Below, in pieces: positions 8,716 through 17,117 of a stretch of DNA of 64,000 nt. The notes under the pieces are model-generated. The model did no database searches. It saw nothing but the letters and a program-made list of their open reading frames with translations, and was not told the origin of the DNA. Made by a program: the position numbers and the translations under genes. The DNA comes from Lysobacterales bacterium (GTDB lineage Bacteria > Pseudomonadota > Gammaproteobacteria > Xanthomonadales > Ahniellaceae). How positions within the stretch are numbered: the stretch's first letter is position 1; each line of letters starts with the position of its first letter. The stretch is from assembly GCA_016721845.1 (NCBI GenBank), contig JADKHK010000013.1:806001-870000 (forward strand), read 5' to 3'.

Positions 8716-8744
8716 ATCATACGGATTCGGGCATTCCGAGACAA
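8716..8744 (-). promoter_or_regulatory. Sigma70 promoter of tRNA-Ser
   Basis: On the minus strand TTGTCT (8744-8739) and TATGAT (8721-8716) are separated by exactly 17 bases. The expected start near 8709 leaves a leader of about 33 bases before the mature tRNA 5' end. Confidence 0.6.
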
Positions 8745-8807
8745 CCCTTTTTTTATGGCGCGGCCGGATTCGACGTCGCGGTGCGCCAGTCGTTTGGAGC
8801 ATTCACG

Positions 8808-9215
8808 ATGAGCCTGATCCATGTCCCGGTGTCCTTCGGCGAGTTGCTCGACAAGGTCGCGATCCTCGAGATCAAGTCGGAGCGCATGAGCGATCCGGTC
8901 AAGCTCGCCAATGTGCGCCGCGAACTGGACGAATTGCGCGGCATCTGGGGTCGGTCGGCGCAGGCGACGATCGATATCGCCGACCTGCTCGCCGCGCTCA
9001 AGGCCGTCAATGAGCGGCTCTGGGTCATCGAAGACGACATCCGCATCAAGGAATCGAAGCAGGAATTCGACGCCGAATTCATCCGCCTGGCACGAGCGGT
9101 CTATTTCGAGAACGACGAGCGTGCACGCGTGAAGCGCGACATCAACATCCAGCTCGGTTCGGCCCTGGTCGAGGAAAAGAGCTATCAGGACTACCGCGTC
9201 AAACCTTCGGCTTGA
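8808..9215 (+). CDS. DUF6165 family protein
   Basis: Small cytosolic protein of 135 residues, predicted largely helical and charged, beginning SLIHVPVSFGELLDKVAILEIKSERM, which I recognise as the DUF6165 family of unknown function. The ATG at 8808 follows a GGAG at a usable distance; upstream in-frame starts run back into the tRNA promoter region. It converges with a heptosyltransferase-family gene (25-base overlap of 3' ends) that is itself next to kdkA, so a link to lipopolysaccharide core synthesis is a reasonable guess but not shown. Confidence 0.82.
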   Translation: MSLIHVPVSFGELLDKVAILEIKSERMSDPVKLANVRRELDELRGIWGRSAQATIDIADLLAALKAVNERLWVIEDDIRIKESKQEFDAEFIRLARAVYFENDERARVKRDINIQLGSALVEEKSYQDYRVKPSA

Positions 9216-10255
9216 CGCCAGTCCATCAACGCGTCCAGCCGTTCGATCACGGTTTCCGCGCTGATCAAGTCCATCACGCCCGGAAACTCGATGCGCTTGC
9301 CCCAGCGCACGTCGGGGCCTGCCTTGTTCAAGTATTTGCGGGCCGCCGCATCGTAGCGATCGACGGTCCAGCGCAAATCGGAATACGGACCGCTGCGGGT
9401 ACTGTCGGTAGCGGCATGCAAGCCGAGCACCTTCGTGCCCATGGCATTGGCGATATGCATCGGTCCGGCGTCGGGCGTCAGCACGGCGGTGGCGCGTTTC
9501 ATCAGTGCGCAGGCCTGTTTCAGCGTGTCCTGGCCGATCAGGTTCAGGGTCGGTACCGCGCATTCGCGTTCGATCGCCGCACCGGTCTCGCGCTCAAGTG
9601 CACTTGGCCCGCCGCACAGCATCACCCTCAGGCCATGGCGACGCACCGCGTGCTCGGCGACACGGGCATAGCCCGTGACCGACCAGTTGCGCAGCACATG
9701 GCTGGAACAGGGGCTGATGATCAGGCTGGGTTGATGTCCGGGCAGATGCCGCTCCGCAAACGCCTCGTCGGCGGCCGAGAGCGGAATCTCCCAGCGCTTC
9801 ACGGCATCCGGCAGACCCAGCGCGTCGCCGAATCGGTACAAGGTATCGAGCACATGGCGGCCGGCTGCAGGCGTGATGCGCTCGTTGATGAACAGGCTGT
9901 GGCCTTCCTTCGACTTTGCCCAGTCATGGCCGATGCGACGACTGGCGCGGATCGCGGTGCTGAGCAGGTTGGCGCGCGCGGCCAGCTGACACAGCAGCAG
10001 CGCATCGAAACGGCGCCCCTGCAACGATGCGCGCAGATCGCGCCAAACGGCGGCCAGACCTTGCTTCTTGTCGACCGTGATGAACTCGATGCCGGGCAAG
10101 TCGCCCACGAGTTTGGCCTCGAACCTGCCGATGATCCAGGTGATGCGCGACTGTGGCGAATGCAGGCGAATGCGCTGCACCAGCGGCAGCATGTGGGTGA
10201 CATCGCCGAGGGCGGAAAGTCGGAAGATGCAGATCGAATCGACGGCTGCGTTCAC
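9191..10255 (-). CDS. Glycosyltransferase family 9 protein (LPS heptosyltransferase-like)
   Basis: 354-residue GT9 enzyme of the WaaC/WaaF/RfaQ type, transferring heptose or a related sugar to the LPS inner core on the cytosolic face. The N-terminal loop FRLSALGDVTHMLPL and the C-terminal nucleotide-sugar site LTPDAGPMHIANAMGTKVLGLH are the family hallmarks. The GTG at 10255 is chosen because homology starts there and only 26 bases separate it from the divergent kdkA. Exact acceptor and donor cannot be read from sequence. The 3' end overlaps the DUF6165 gene. Confidence 0.87.
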   Translation of the reverse strand: MNAAVDSICIFRLSALGDVTHMLPLVQRIRLHSPQSRITWIIGRFEAKLVGDLPGIEFITVDKKQGLAAVWRDLRASLQGRRFDALLLCQLAARANLLSTAIRASRRIGHDWAKSKEGHSLFINERITPAAGRHVLDTLYRFGDALGLPDAVKRWEIPLSAADEAFAERHLPGHQPSLIISPCSSHVLRNWSVTGYARVAEHAVRRHGLRVMLCGGPSALERETGAAIERECAVPTLNLIGQDTLKQACALMKRATAVLTPDAGPMHIANAMGTKVLGLHAATDSTRSGPYSDLRWTVDRYDAAARKYLNKAGPDVRWGKRIEFPGVMDLISAETVIERLDALMDWRQAEGLTR

Positions 10256-10281
10256 GGTCTGGGCTTGGTTACACTGCGGCC

Positions 10282-11025
10282 ATGAATGATGCCACGGGCC
10301 CCGCAGATGCTGTTGCTGCACTGGTGCATGTCGATGCCCGAAGCGGCGTGATCCACGATGCCCGGTTGGATCATGCGGCGGCAACGGCCTTGTTCGATGC
10401 CTTGGGCGAGCAGCGCGATGGTCGCGGACGCGGCGCCATTCGCATCGTGGACGCAGCGATCGGTCGGATCGTCATTCGCCATTATCGGCGCGGTGGCGCG
10501 ATCGCTCGCCTGAGTCGCGACTGGTTCGTCTGGACCGGTGCCGAATCGACGCGACCGTTCCGGGAATTCCGCATCACCCGGCAACTTCACGATGCCGGTT
10601 TGCCGGTGCCCGAGGTCGTCGCTGCCCGCTTCCAGCGCAGCGGGCTCGGCTACCGTGCCGACCTGGCCACACGCGAGATCAAGGGCGCACACACCTTGGC
10701 GGAACGGCTGGACGATCCGGTCGCCGCGGCGCGCGTCGACTGGAGTGCGCTGGGGACCCTGATCGCGCGTTTCCACGCGATCGGGCTGTGGCATGCCGAT
10801 CTGAATGCGCACAACGTCCTGTTCGACCGTGATGAGCGGGCAGTCCTGATCGATTTCGATCGCGCTCGTGTTCTTGCCCCGTTTGCCAGCGCATTGCAGG
10901 GCAACCTGAACCGACTTGCGCGTTCCTTGCACAAGCTCGGGCACGGCCAGCTCGTTTCCGGCGCAGCGTGGAAGCGATGCCATCGCGCCTACGAAGCCGC
11001 CATGCACGCGGCTTCGGCCCGCTAA
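10282..11025 (+). CDS. kdkA: 3-deoxy-D-manno-octulosonate (Kdo) kinase
   Basis: 247-residue kinase that phosphorylates lipid A-attached Kdo at O-4, replacing the second Kdo in organisms with a phosphorylated inner core. Protein-kinase-like motifs are visible: catalytic loop LWHADLNAHNVLFD with D173 and metal-binding IDFDRAR. The short intergenic region to the divergent GT9 gene holds TACACT about 13 bases before the ATG, suggesting a very short or absent leader. Neighbours (GT9, DUF6165) are consistent with a core-LPS locus. Cytosolic or membrane-peripheral. Confidence 0.9.
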   Translation: MNDATGPADAVAALVHVDARSGVIHDARLDHAAATALFDALGEQRDGRGRGAIRIVDAAIGRIVIRHYRRGGAIARLSRDWFVWTGAESTRPFREFRITRQLHDAGLPVPEVVAARFQRSGLGYRADLATREIKGAHTLAERLDDPVAAARVDWSALGTLIARFHAIGLWHADLNAHNVLFDRDERAVLIDFDRARVLAPFASALQGNLNRLARSLHKLGHGQLVSGAAWKRCHRAYEAAMHAASAR

Positions 11026-11034
11026 ACTGCGCGC

Positions 11035-11832
11035 ATGGATACGGACGGCAGCCTGGCGCTGCGCTTTCTCGGAGTCGGCAATGCGCAGGCGGTGGAGCTC
11101 GGTTCCGCCGCCGTCGTGCTGGAGCGCGAGGGTGCACCGCTCCTGCTGGTCGATTGTGGCCAGGAAGCCCTGACGCATTATCTCGAACGCTATCGCGCCG
11201 TGCCCGACGCGGTGTTCATCACCCATGCGCATTTCGACCACATCGGTGGCCTGGAGCGTCTGTTCTATCGCACCTATTTCGATGTGGCGCGACGCGGGCG
11301 CGTGAAACTCTTCGTCGCGGCCGATCTGGTCCCGGTACTGCAGCATCGCATCGCCAACTATCCGAGCCCGCTGGCCGAAGGTGGTGCGAATTTCTGGGAC
11401 GCCTTCCAGCTGGTGCCGGTCGATCGCGGCTTCTGGCACGCCGGCTACTGGTTCGACGTGTTCGCCGTGCGCCACCACTTGCCGCATTCGGCGTTCGGCA
11501 TCGCGTTGCGCGGCAGCTTCCTGTTCACCGGCGACACGCGGCCGATTCCGGAAGTGATCGCCCATCATGCGGACGGCGCCGAACTGATCGCGCATGACTG
11601 CGGCCTGCAAGGCAATCCGTCGCACACCGGTCTGGATGATCTGATGCGCGACTACACACCCGAGACACGCGAACGCATGATCGTCTATCACTACGCCACG
11701 ACGGCCGATCGCGAAGTGTTCGAACGTGCCGGATTGAGGGTGGCGATCGCCGGAGAGGCGCATGCACTCGCGCCGGCACTGGACGCGATGCAGGCCGCGA
11801 CCCTGAACCGGCATGGCGGACGCGTGCGATGA
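11035..11832 (+). CDS. MBL-fold metallohydrolase
   Basis: 265-residue metallo-beta-lactamase-fold hydrolase. The metal motif THAHFDHIGG, a further FTGDTRP (metal-bridging Asp) and the His residues around HHLPHS and YHYAT resemble the RNase Z/ribonuclease-like branch, but the substrate is unknown. It begins 9 bases after kdkA and overlaps moaA by 4 bases (ATGA), so it is transcribed with the molybdenum cofactor genes; whether it has a role there is open. TAAACT just before the ATG could be a -10 for an internal promoter. Confidence 0.85.
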   Translation: MDTDGSLALRFLGVGNAQAVELGSAAVVLEREGAPLLLVDCGQEALTHYLERYRAVPDAVFITHAHFDHIGGLERLFYRTYFDVARRGRVKLFVAADLVPVLQHRIANYPSPLAEGGANFWDAFQLVPVDRGFWHAGYWFDVFAVRHHLPHSAFGIALRGSFLFTGDTRPIPEVIAHHADGAELIAHDCGLQGNPSHTGLDDLMRDYTPETRERMIVYHYATTADREVFERAGLRVAIAGEAHALAPALDAMQAATLNRHGGRVR

Positions 11833-12839
11833 GCCCGCCGCTGCTCGATCAGCGCGCACGCCCGTTGCGCGATCTGCGCATCTCGGTGATCGACCGCTGC
11901 AATTTCCGCTGTCCTTACTGCATGCCGGTCGAGCGCTTCGGCGGACCTTCGGCCTTCATGCCGAAGGGCGACTGGCTGGCGCCGGAAGAGATCGAGCGCA
12001 TCGCGCGCGTCTTCGTCGCGCTGGGCGTGCGCAAATTGCGCCTGACCGGTGGCGAGCCGCTGCTGCGCGCCGAGTTGTGCGACATCGTCGAACGTCTGGC
12101 GCGCATCGACGGCGTCGAGGACCTTGCACTGACCACGAATGCGGTGCTGCTGCCGCGTCATGCCCACGCGCTGCGCAAGGCCGGACTGCATCGCCTGACC
12201 ATCAGTCTCGATGCGCTCGATCCGGCCGTGTTCCTGCGCATGAGTGGCGGGCAGGGCGATGTCCAAGCCGTGCTGGACGGCGTCGCTTCCGCGGAAGATG
12301 CAGGGTTCACGCGCATCAAGTTCAATTGCGTGGTCCAGCGCGGCATCAACGAAGACGAAGTGCTGCCCCTGGTCGAACGATTCCGTGGCACGCCACATGT
12401 GCTGCGCTTCATCGAATACATGGATGTCGGTACTTGCAACCGCTGGTCGCGAGTCGAAGTCGTCGACAGCGCCGAACTCTTGCGCCGGATCGAGACGCGC
12501 TGGCCGATGACGCCGATCGGGCGGGCACAGCGTGGCGAGGTCGCCGAGCGCTATCGTTTCGAGGACGGGCAGGGCGAAGTCGGCTTCATTTCCTCGGTCA
12601 GTGCACCGTTCTGCGGCGACTGCACGCGCGCGCGCATTTCCGCCGATGGCGAGTTGTTCACCTGCCTGTTCGCGGCGCGCGGCGTGCCGTTGCGCCCGCT
12701 GCTGGACGGTGACGACGACGCGCTCCGGCAGGCGATTGCGGCGCGCTGGTCGAGTCGGGCCGATCGCTACAGCGAACTGCGTGCCGAGCGAGAGCGTGAA
12801 GCCGCGGGGCGCGTCGAAATGTTCCGGATGGGAGGTTGA
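11829..12839 (+). CDS. moaA: GTP 3',8-cyclase (molybdenum cofactor step 1)
   Basis: 336-residue radical SAM enzyme converting GTP to 3',8-cyclo-7,8-dihydro-GTP. The SAM cluster is C24-x3-C28-x2-C31 (RCNFRCPYC); the C-terminal substrate cluster is C262, C265 and C279. The C-terminus ends in the conserved Gly-Gly (MFRMGG) that inserts into the active site. First gene of a moaA-moaC-moaD-moaE series with gaps of zero bases or overlaps. Confidence 0.97.
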   Translation: MSPPLLDQRARPLRDLRISVIDRCNFRCPYCMPVERFGGPSAFMPKGDWLAPEEIERIARVFVALGVRKLRLTGGEPLLRAELCDIVERLARIDGVEDLALTTNAVLLPRHAHALRKAGLHRLTISLDALDPAVFLRMSGGQGDVQAVLDGVASAEDAGFTRIKFNCVVQRGINEDEVLPLVERFRGTPHVLRFIEYMDVGTCNRWSRVEVVDSAELLRRIETRWPMTPIGRAQRGEVAERYRFEDGQGEVGFISSVSAPFCGDCTRARISADGELFTCLFAARGVPLRPLLDGDDDALRQAIAARWSSRADRYSELRAEREREAAGRVEMFRMGG

Positions 12840-13331
12840 ATGTCGTCGCATACGCTGAGCCATGTCGATGCCGAGGGACGGCCGCGCATGGTCGATGTCG
12901 GTGCCAAGGCGGTGACGCGGCGCGAGGCTTGCGCCGAGGCCAGCGTCGTGTTCCCGGCTGAAGTCGCCGAATCCCTGCGGGCGCAGGCCATGCGGTCGGC
13001 CAAGGGCGCGGTACTGGATACCGCGGTCGTCGCCGGCACCTTGGCGGTCAAGCGCACGCACGAGCTGGTGCCGTTCTGTCATCCGCTGCCGGTCGAGAAG
13101 ATCGGCTTCGAATGCGACTGGATGGATGCCGTGCGCCTGCGGCTGCGCTGCACGGTCGCGGCGGTTGCAAAGACCGGCGTCGAGATGGAAGCGCTGGTCG
13201 GCGTGCAGATCGCGGCGGCGACCGTTTACGACATGTGCAAGGCGCTGTCGCACGCGATCCGCATCGAGGACGTCGTGGTGGTCGCGAAGTCCGGCGGGCG
13301 CGACAATTTCGACCATCGCGGCGCCGACTGA
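12840..13331 (+). CDS. moaC: Cyclic pyranopterin monophosphate synthase
   Basis: 163-residue MoaC, which completes cyclic pyranopterin monophosphate from the MoaA product. Motifs KRTHELVPFCHPLPVEKI and GVEMEALVGVQIAAATVYDM are family-defining. The ATG directly abuts the moaA stop and its own stop overlaps the moaD start by one base (TGATG). Confidence 0.97.
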   Translation: MSSHTLSHVDAEGRPRMVDVGAKAVTRREACAEASVVFPAEVAESLRAQAMRSAKGAVLDTAVVAGTLAVKRTHELVPFCHPLPVEKIGFECDWMDAVRLRLRCTVAAVAKTGVEMEALVGVQIAAATVYDMCKALSHAIRIEDVVVVAKSGGRDNFDHRGAD

Positions 13332-13567
13332 TGCACTTGCATGTGCGCTACTTTGCCAGTTTGCGCGACGCGGCCGGATGCGATGCCGAGACCATCGTAC
13401 ACGACGGGGACGCGGTCTCGCTGTACTCCCGCCTGGCACGGCAGCACGGATTCTCGATGCCGCAGTCGCGGGTGCGTCTGGCGGTGAACGGTGCATTCGT
13501 GCCGTGGACGCAAGCCCTGCACGATGGTGACGAAGTCGTGTTCCTGCCGCCGGTATCGGGAGGCTGA
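13331..13567 (+). CDS. moaD: Molybdopterin synthase small subunit (sulfur carrier)
   Basis: 78-residue ubiquitin-like sulfur carrier ending in the required Gly-Gly (PPVSGG), whose C-terminus is thiocarboxylated. Starts MHLHVRYFASLRDAAGCD. The start overlaps the moaC stop and the stop overlaps moaE by single bases, so expression is tightly coupled to give the MoaD2-MoaE2 complex. Confidence 0.95.
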   Translation: MHLHVRYFASLRDAAGCDAETIVHDGDAVSLYSRLARQHGFSMPQSRVRLAVNGAFVPWTQALHDGDEVVFLPPVSGG

Positions 13568-14001
13568 TGATGGACGCCCCTTCGATCTCGTTCTTCCGTC
13601 TCAGCGATCACGGCATCGACGTCGCTGCGCTGCGGCGTGCGCTGGATGATCCGCACTGCGGCGCCGTGGTCGGCTTCGATGGCGTCGTGCGCGACCACCA
13701 TGGCGGTCGCGCCGTGTCCGAACTGCGTTACGAAGCTTATGCGGAACTGGCCGAGCGCGAAGGTCAGGCCATCGTCGAGGAGACCCTGACGAAGTTCGCG
13801 GTGCGTCGTATCGTCGCCGAACACCGGGTCGGCCTGCTCGGCATCGGCGACATCGCCGTGTATGTCGGGGTATCCGCTGCGCATCGCGACGCGGCGTTCG
13901 CCGCGTGCCGCCACGTCATCGACGAGATCAAGTCCCGCGTGCCGATCTGGAAACACGAACACTACGCCGACGGCGCGGCGGAGTGGATTCATCCGGTTTG
14001 A
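13567..14001 (+). CDS. moaE: Molybdopterin synthase catalytic subunit
   Basis: 144-residue MoaE, which transfers sulfur from MoaD to cyclic pyranopterin monophosphate. Visible motifs: GAVVGFDGVVRDHHGG, ELRYEAYAELAE and the catalytic-lysine region SRVPIWKHEHYADG. Last gene of the moa series. It faces the convergent DUF418 gene with 24 bases between; no terminator is visible. No moaB/mogA or moeA lies in the window. Confidence 0.96.
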   Translation: MMDAPSISFFRLSDHGIDVAALRRALDDPHCGAVVGFDGVVRDHHGGRAVSELRYEAYAELAEREGQAIVEETLTKFAVRRIVAEHRVGLLGIGDIAVYVGVSAAHRDAAFAACRHVIDEIKSRVPIWKHEHYADGAAEWIHPV

Positions 14002-14025
14002 CCGTGGTCCGGAGGGCGCTCGGGA

Positions 14026-15540
14026 TCATGCTTCCTGCACCGCCGCCAACGGACGCTCGCGGTCGAGACGCAGCGGCTGCACCTTCCAGTAGGTGATGCT
14101 GCGCCAGACCCATTCCATCGGGCCGTAGCGGAAGTGGCGCAGCCACAGCGTGCTGAACAGCCACTGCGCGGCGATGATCGCGGCCACGATCAGCATCTGC
14201 GGGCCGCGGCTGATCTGTCCGAACTGGCCGAAGCCGTAGCCATAGAACAACAGGGAAAGCACCAGCGAATGCGTTAGGTAGTTGCTCAGCGCCATGCGGC
14301 CGAGGGGAGCCAGCCAGCCGACCAGGCGACGCCCGATGCGCGACTGCATCAGGCAGACGAACAGGCCAAGGTAGCCTGCGCACAGCACGATCTGGCCGAA
14401 CTGGAACAGGCCGCCGGCGGCATTGCCGATCATCATCACGTCCTTGCTCGCCGGGTGCGCCTGGATCGTGACCACCGCGGCATTGATCGCGAAGCCGACC
14501 GGCACGCCGACCCAGGCCATCGTGCGAAACAGGCTCATGTGCTGGTCGATGTGGCGCAGCTTGCCGGTCCACACCAGCCAGTAGCCGACCAGGAACAGCG
14601 GCAGCAGGGCGAAGAATGACGCGAACAAGGCGTCTTTCAGTTCTTCGATCGACTCGCCGGTGCGATAGGCCGATGCGACCCAGAAGTCCGGTTGCGTGAA
14701 TGCGGCGATCTCTTTTTGCTCGTTCTTGTTGCGTTCGGCCTTCGATTCGGCGCGCTCCTGTGCGAGATATTTCACCCGTTCGGCGGACGTCATCGCATCG
14801 GTGTCGACGTCCTCGTCTTCCTTGTCCTTGTCCTTGTCCTTGTTCGCGGTCAGATCGACACCGTCGACCTTCGCCTTCGCGACGATTGCATCGGCCGACT
14901 TTTCGGTCGCGAGGCGTTCCTGCCACTGCTGCTGCATCTTCGCCGTGTCATGGGTCATCGCGTAATACGACCCGAAGCTCATCATGAACACGAACGGGAT
15001 CGACATCAGGCCGAGGCTGAACTTCAGTGTCGCGCCCGGCGTACTGACCCGATGCATTCTCGGCTTGCGCAGCAGCACGACGTAACCGAGCAGCAGCATG
15101 CCGGTAATCGCGTAGTCGCGCAGGATGTCGCCGGTCCACAGCAGGCTCGCATGCAGCAGGCCGATCACGAACAGCGCAAGCATGCGCCGCGAGAACATCG
15201 CGACGAACGGCAACTCTTTCTGCTGCGCTCGCGTCAGCATGACCGCAAAGCCCATCCCGAACAGCAACGAGAACAGCTTGTAGAACTTGCCCTCGACCAG
15301 CACTTTCACGAACCATTCGGCCATGTAGTCGTAGCCGAGCAGGCTGCGGTCGAACTGGCCGAGGAAGACGATCGGGCGGTTGAACCACTCGATGTTCATC
15401 ATCAGGATGCCGATCAGCGCGAAGCCGCGGAGCACATCCATGACCGCGATCCGTTCAGAAAAAGCCAATGGAGTCAGCGATGTGGGCGGCGATGTTCGAG
15501 TCGCGACTTCGATTGAATCGGAGGGTAGAACCGCACTCAT
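14026..15540 (-). CDS. DUF418 family polytopic membrane protein (YeiB-like)
   Basis: 504-residue integral membrane protein. The N-terminal ERIAVMDVLRGFALIGILMMNIE is the DUF418/YeiB signature and the C-terminal third carries the DUF418 domain (GRMALSNYLTHSLV). Function unknown; some relatives are proposed transporters or acyltransferase-like. Between the two membrane halves is a soluble charged loop with a KD-rich tract encoded by a hexamer repeat. I start at the ATG at 15540, preceded by AGGGGCATCTC; an in-frame ATG at 15579 would add 13 residues. Confidence 0.85.
   Translation of the reverse strand: MSAVLPSDSIEVATRTSPPTSLTPLAFSERIAVMDVLRGFALIGILMMNIEWFNRPIVFLGQFDRSLLGYDYMAEWFVKVLVEGKFYKLFSLLFGMGFAVMLTRAQQKELPFVAMFSRRMLALFVIGLLHASLLWTGDILRDYAITGMLLLGYVVLLRKPRMHRVSTPGATLKFSLGLMSIPFVFMMSFGSYYAMTHDTAKMQQQWQERLATEKSADAIVAKAKVDGVDLTANKDKDKDKEDEDVDTDAMTSAERVKYLAQERAESKAERNKNEQKEIAAFTQPDFWVASAYRTGESIEELKDALFASFFALLPLFLVGYWLVWTGKLRHIDQHMSLFRTMAWVGVPVGFAINAAVVTIQAHPASKDVMMIGNAAGGLFQFGQIVLCAGYLGLFVCLMQSRIGRRLVGWLAPLGRMALSNYLTHSLVLSLLFYGYGFGQFGQISRGPQMLIVAAIIAAQWLFSTLWLRHFRYGPMEWVWRSITYWKVQPLRLDRERPLAAVQEA
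14821..14844. repeat. Four tandem hexamers (CTTGTC) inside the DUF418 gene
   Basis: Three perfect CTTGTC copies plus one CTTGTT. On the coding strand they encode alternating Lys-Asp in the cytosolic or periplasmic loop. Copy-number changes would lengthen or shorten the loop by two residues without frameshift. Confidence 0.85.
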
Positions 15541-15630
15541 GAGATGCCCCTGAAGATGAATGGTGATGTAGCTAACCATAACACCAAATCAGGCTGAATC
15601 CACGGTAAGGAACCCCAACCGATGGCAGGG

Positions 15631-17070
15631 TCAGGACGGTGTCGCGTCCCGCCGGGTCGATCGCACGGATACGTTGACCTCTCCATCATGCAGTCGGACA
15701 CGCAACCCATCGCCGACGCCGACTGGCGCCACCGACCGCACGACGCGGCCGTCGCCGTCGAAGGCAATGGCATAGCCGCGTTCCAGCGTCGACAGCGGGC
15801 TGAGGGCGTTGAGCGAGCGGGCAAGACCGGCCAGGTGCGTCACCTGATGCTGAATGCCGCGCACGCAGGCCGCTTGCAAGCGATGGCGGGCATGCTCGGC
15901 ACGCCGACCCAGCAGGGCGATGCGCTCCAGCGCCGCCGCCCGTTGCAGGCGCAGATGCAGCTGCGCCAGGCGCTGCCGTCGTTGCGCGAGCAGCGGCGCG
16001 GGCAGCCGGACCAGACGCGCATGACTGCTGCGCAGTCGATCGCCGAGCCGGTCCAGATGCGCGAGCGGATGCCGCGCCTGCAGTCGCAGCAGCAGACGGT
16101 CGACCCGCTGGCCATCGCGATCGAGTCGATGACCGACCGCACGCTGCAGTCGACGTTGCAGCGCATCGAGGCGATCCCGCAACGCATCGCTGGACGGCGC
16201 GATCAGTTCCGCTGCAGCGGAAGGTGTCGGAGCGCGCAAGTCCGCGACGAAATCGGCGATGGTGAAGTCAACCTCGTGCCCGACCGCCGATACCAGCGGC
16301 ATGGGCATCGTCGCGATTCGACGCGCCAGCGCCTCATCGTTGAACGCGAACAGGTCTTCGATCGAGCCGCCACCCCGCGTGAGCAGGACCAGATCATGGC
16401 GACCCAGGGCGGCGATCCGGTCCAGCTGCAGTCGCAGCTGCACCGGCGCTTCGGCACCTTGCACCAGACTCGGGAACAGGTCGGCCTCAAGCAAAGGGAA
16501 ACGTCGCGAGAGCACGCTGACGACGTCGCGAATGGCGGCGCCGCTGGCCGAACTGACGATGGCGATGCGGCGCGGAAAGGCCGGCAGGCCGCGCTTGCGA
16601 CCGGCGTCGAACAGGCCTTCGCCGGCCAGTCGCGCCTTCAGCGCCTCGAAGGCGCGCTGCAACGCACCTTGTCCGGCGGGTTCCAGGTGCTCGACCTGCA
16701 GCTGGAATTCGCCACGTGGTTCGTACAGCGTGACGCGTGCCCGCGCCAGCACGTGCTGGCCGTCGGCGGGTGCGAAGCGCAGCAGCATCGCGCGCGGCCG
16801 CCACATTGCGCAACGCACTTGGGCAGCGCTGTCCTTCAACGAAAAATACAGATGCCCGGACTTCGCCTTGAGGAAGTTGGAGATCTCTCCCTCGATCCAG
16901 AACAGCGGAAAACCCTGCTCCAGCGCCGCACGCACTTCGGCATTCAACGTCGTTGGCGTCAGGGTGTTTCGTTGCAGTAGCGAGGAATCGGACACAGCGG
17001 GCACCGCGGACGGACTTGGGAGCTTAGCGGCTGCCTCGCGGCGGGTCGATGCATTCAGGTGCGCCTTCAA
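15631..17070 (-). CDS. xseA: Exodeoxyribonuclease VII large subunit
   Basis: 479-residue catalytic subunit of ExoVII, which degrades single-stranded DNA to acid-soluble oligonucleotides with XseB. The OB-fold N-domain (LFWIEGEISNFLKAKSGHLYFSLKD), the catalytic domain (TRGGGSIEDLFAFNDE and SAVGHEVDFTIADFVAD) and the long coiled-coil C-domain are all present, at normal length with about 25 extra N-terminal residues before the conserved core. xseB is not in the window. Divergent from the response regulator gene. Confidence 0.96.
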   Translation of the reverse strand: MKAHLNASTRREAAAKLPSPSAVPAVSDSSLLQRNTLTPTTLNAEVRAALEQGFPLFWIEGEISNFLKAKSGHLYFSLKDSAAQVRCAMWRPRAMLLRFAPADGQHVLARARVTLYEPRGEFQLQVEHLEPAGQGALQRAFEALKARLAGEGLFDAGRKRGLPAFPRRIAIVSSASGAAIRDVVSVLSRRFPLLEADLFPSLVQGAEAPVQLRLQLDRIAALGRHDLVLLTRGGGSIEDLFAFNDEALARRIATMPMPLVSAVGHEVDFTIADFVADLRAPTPSAAAELIAPSSDALRDRLDALQRRLQRAVGHRLDRDGQRVDRLLLRLQARHPLAHLDRLGDRLRSSHARLVRLPAPLLAQRRQRLAQLHLRLQRAAALERIALLGRRAEHARHRLQAACVRGIQHQVTHLAGLARSLNALSPLSTLERGYAIAFDGDGRVVRSVAPVGVGDGLRVRLHDGEVNVSVRSTRRDATPS

Positions 17071-17117
17071 CCTAAATCATGCTTGACGTAATCCTTGCGC
17101 CCGGCGAGATTCGATCG

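Noticed and set aside
14821..14844. Phase-variable on/off repeat
   Set aside because: Unit is six bases, so changes stay in frame.
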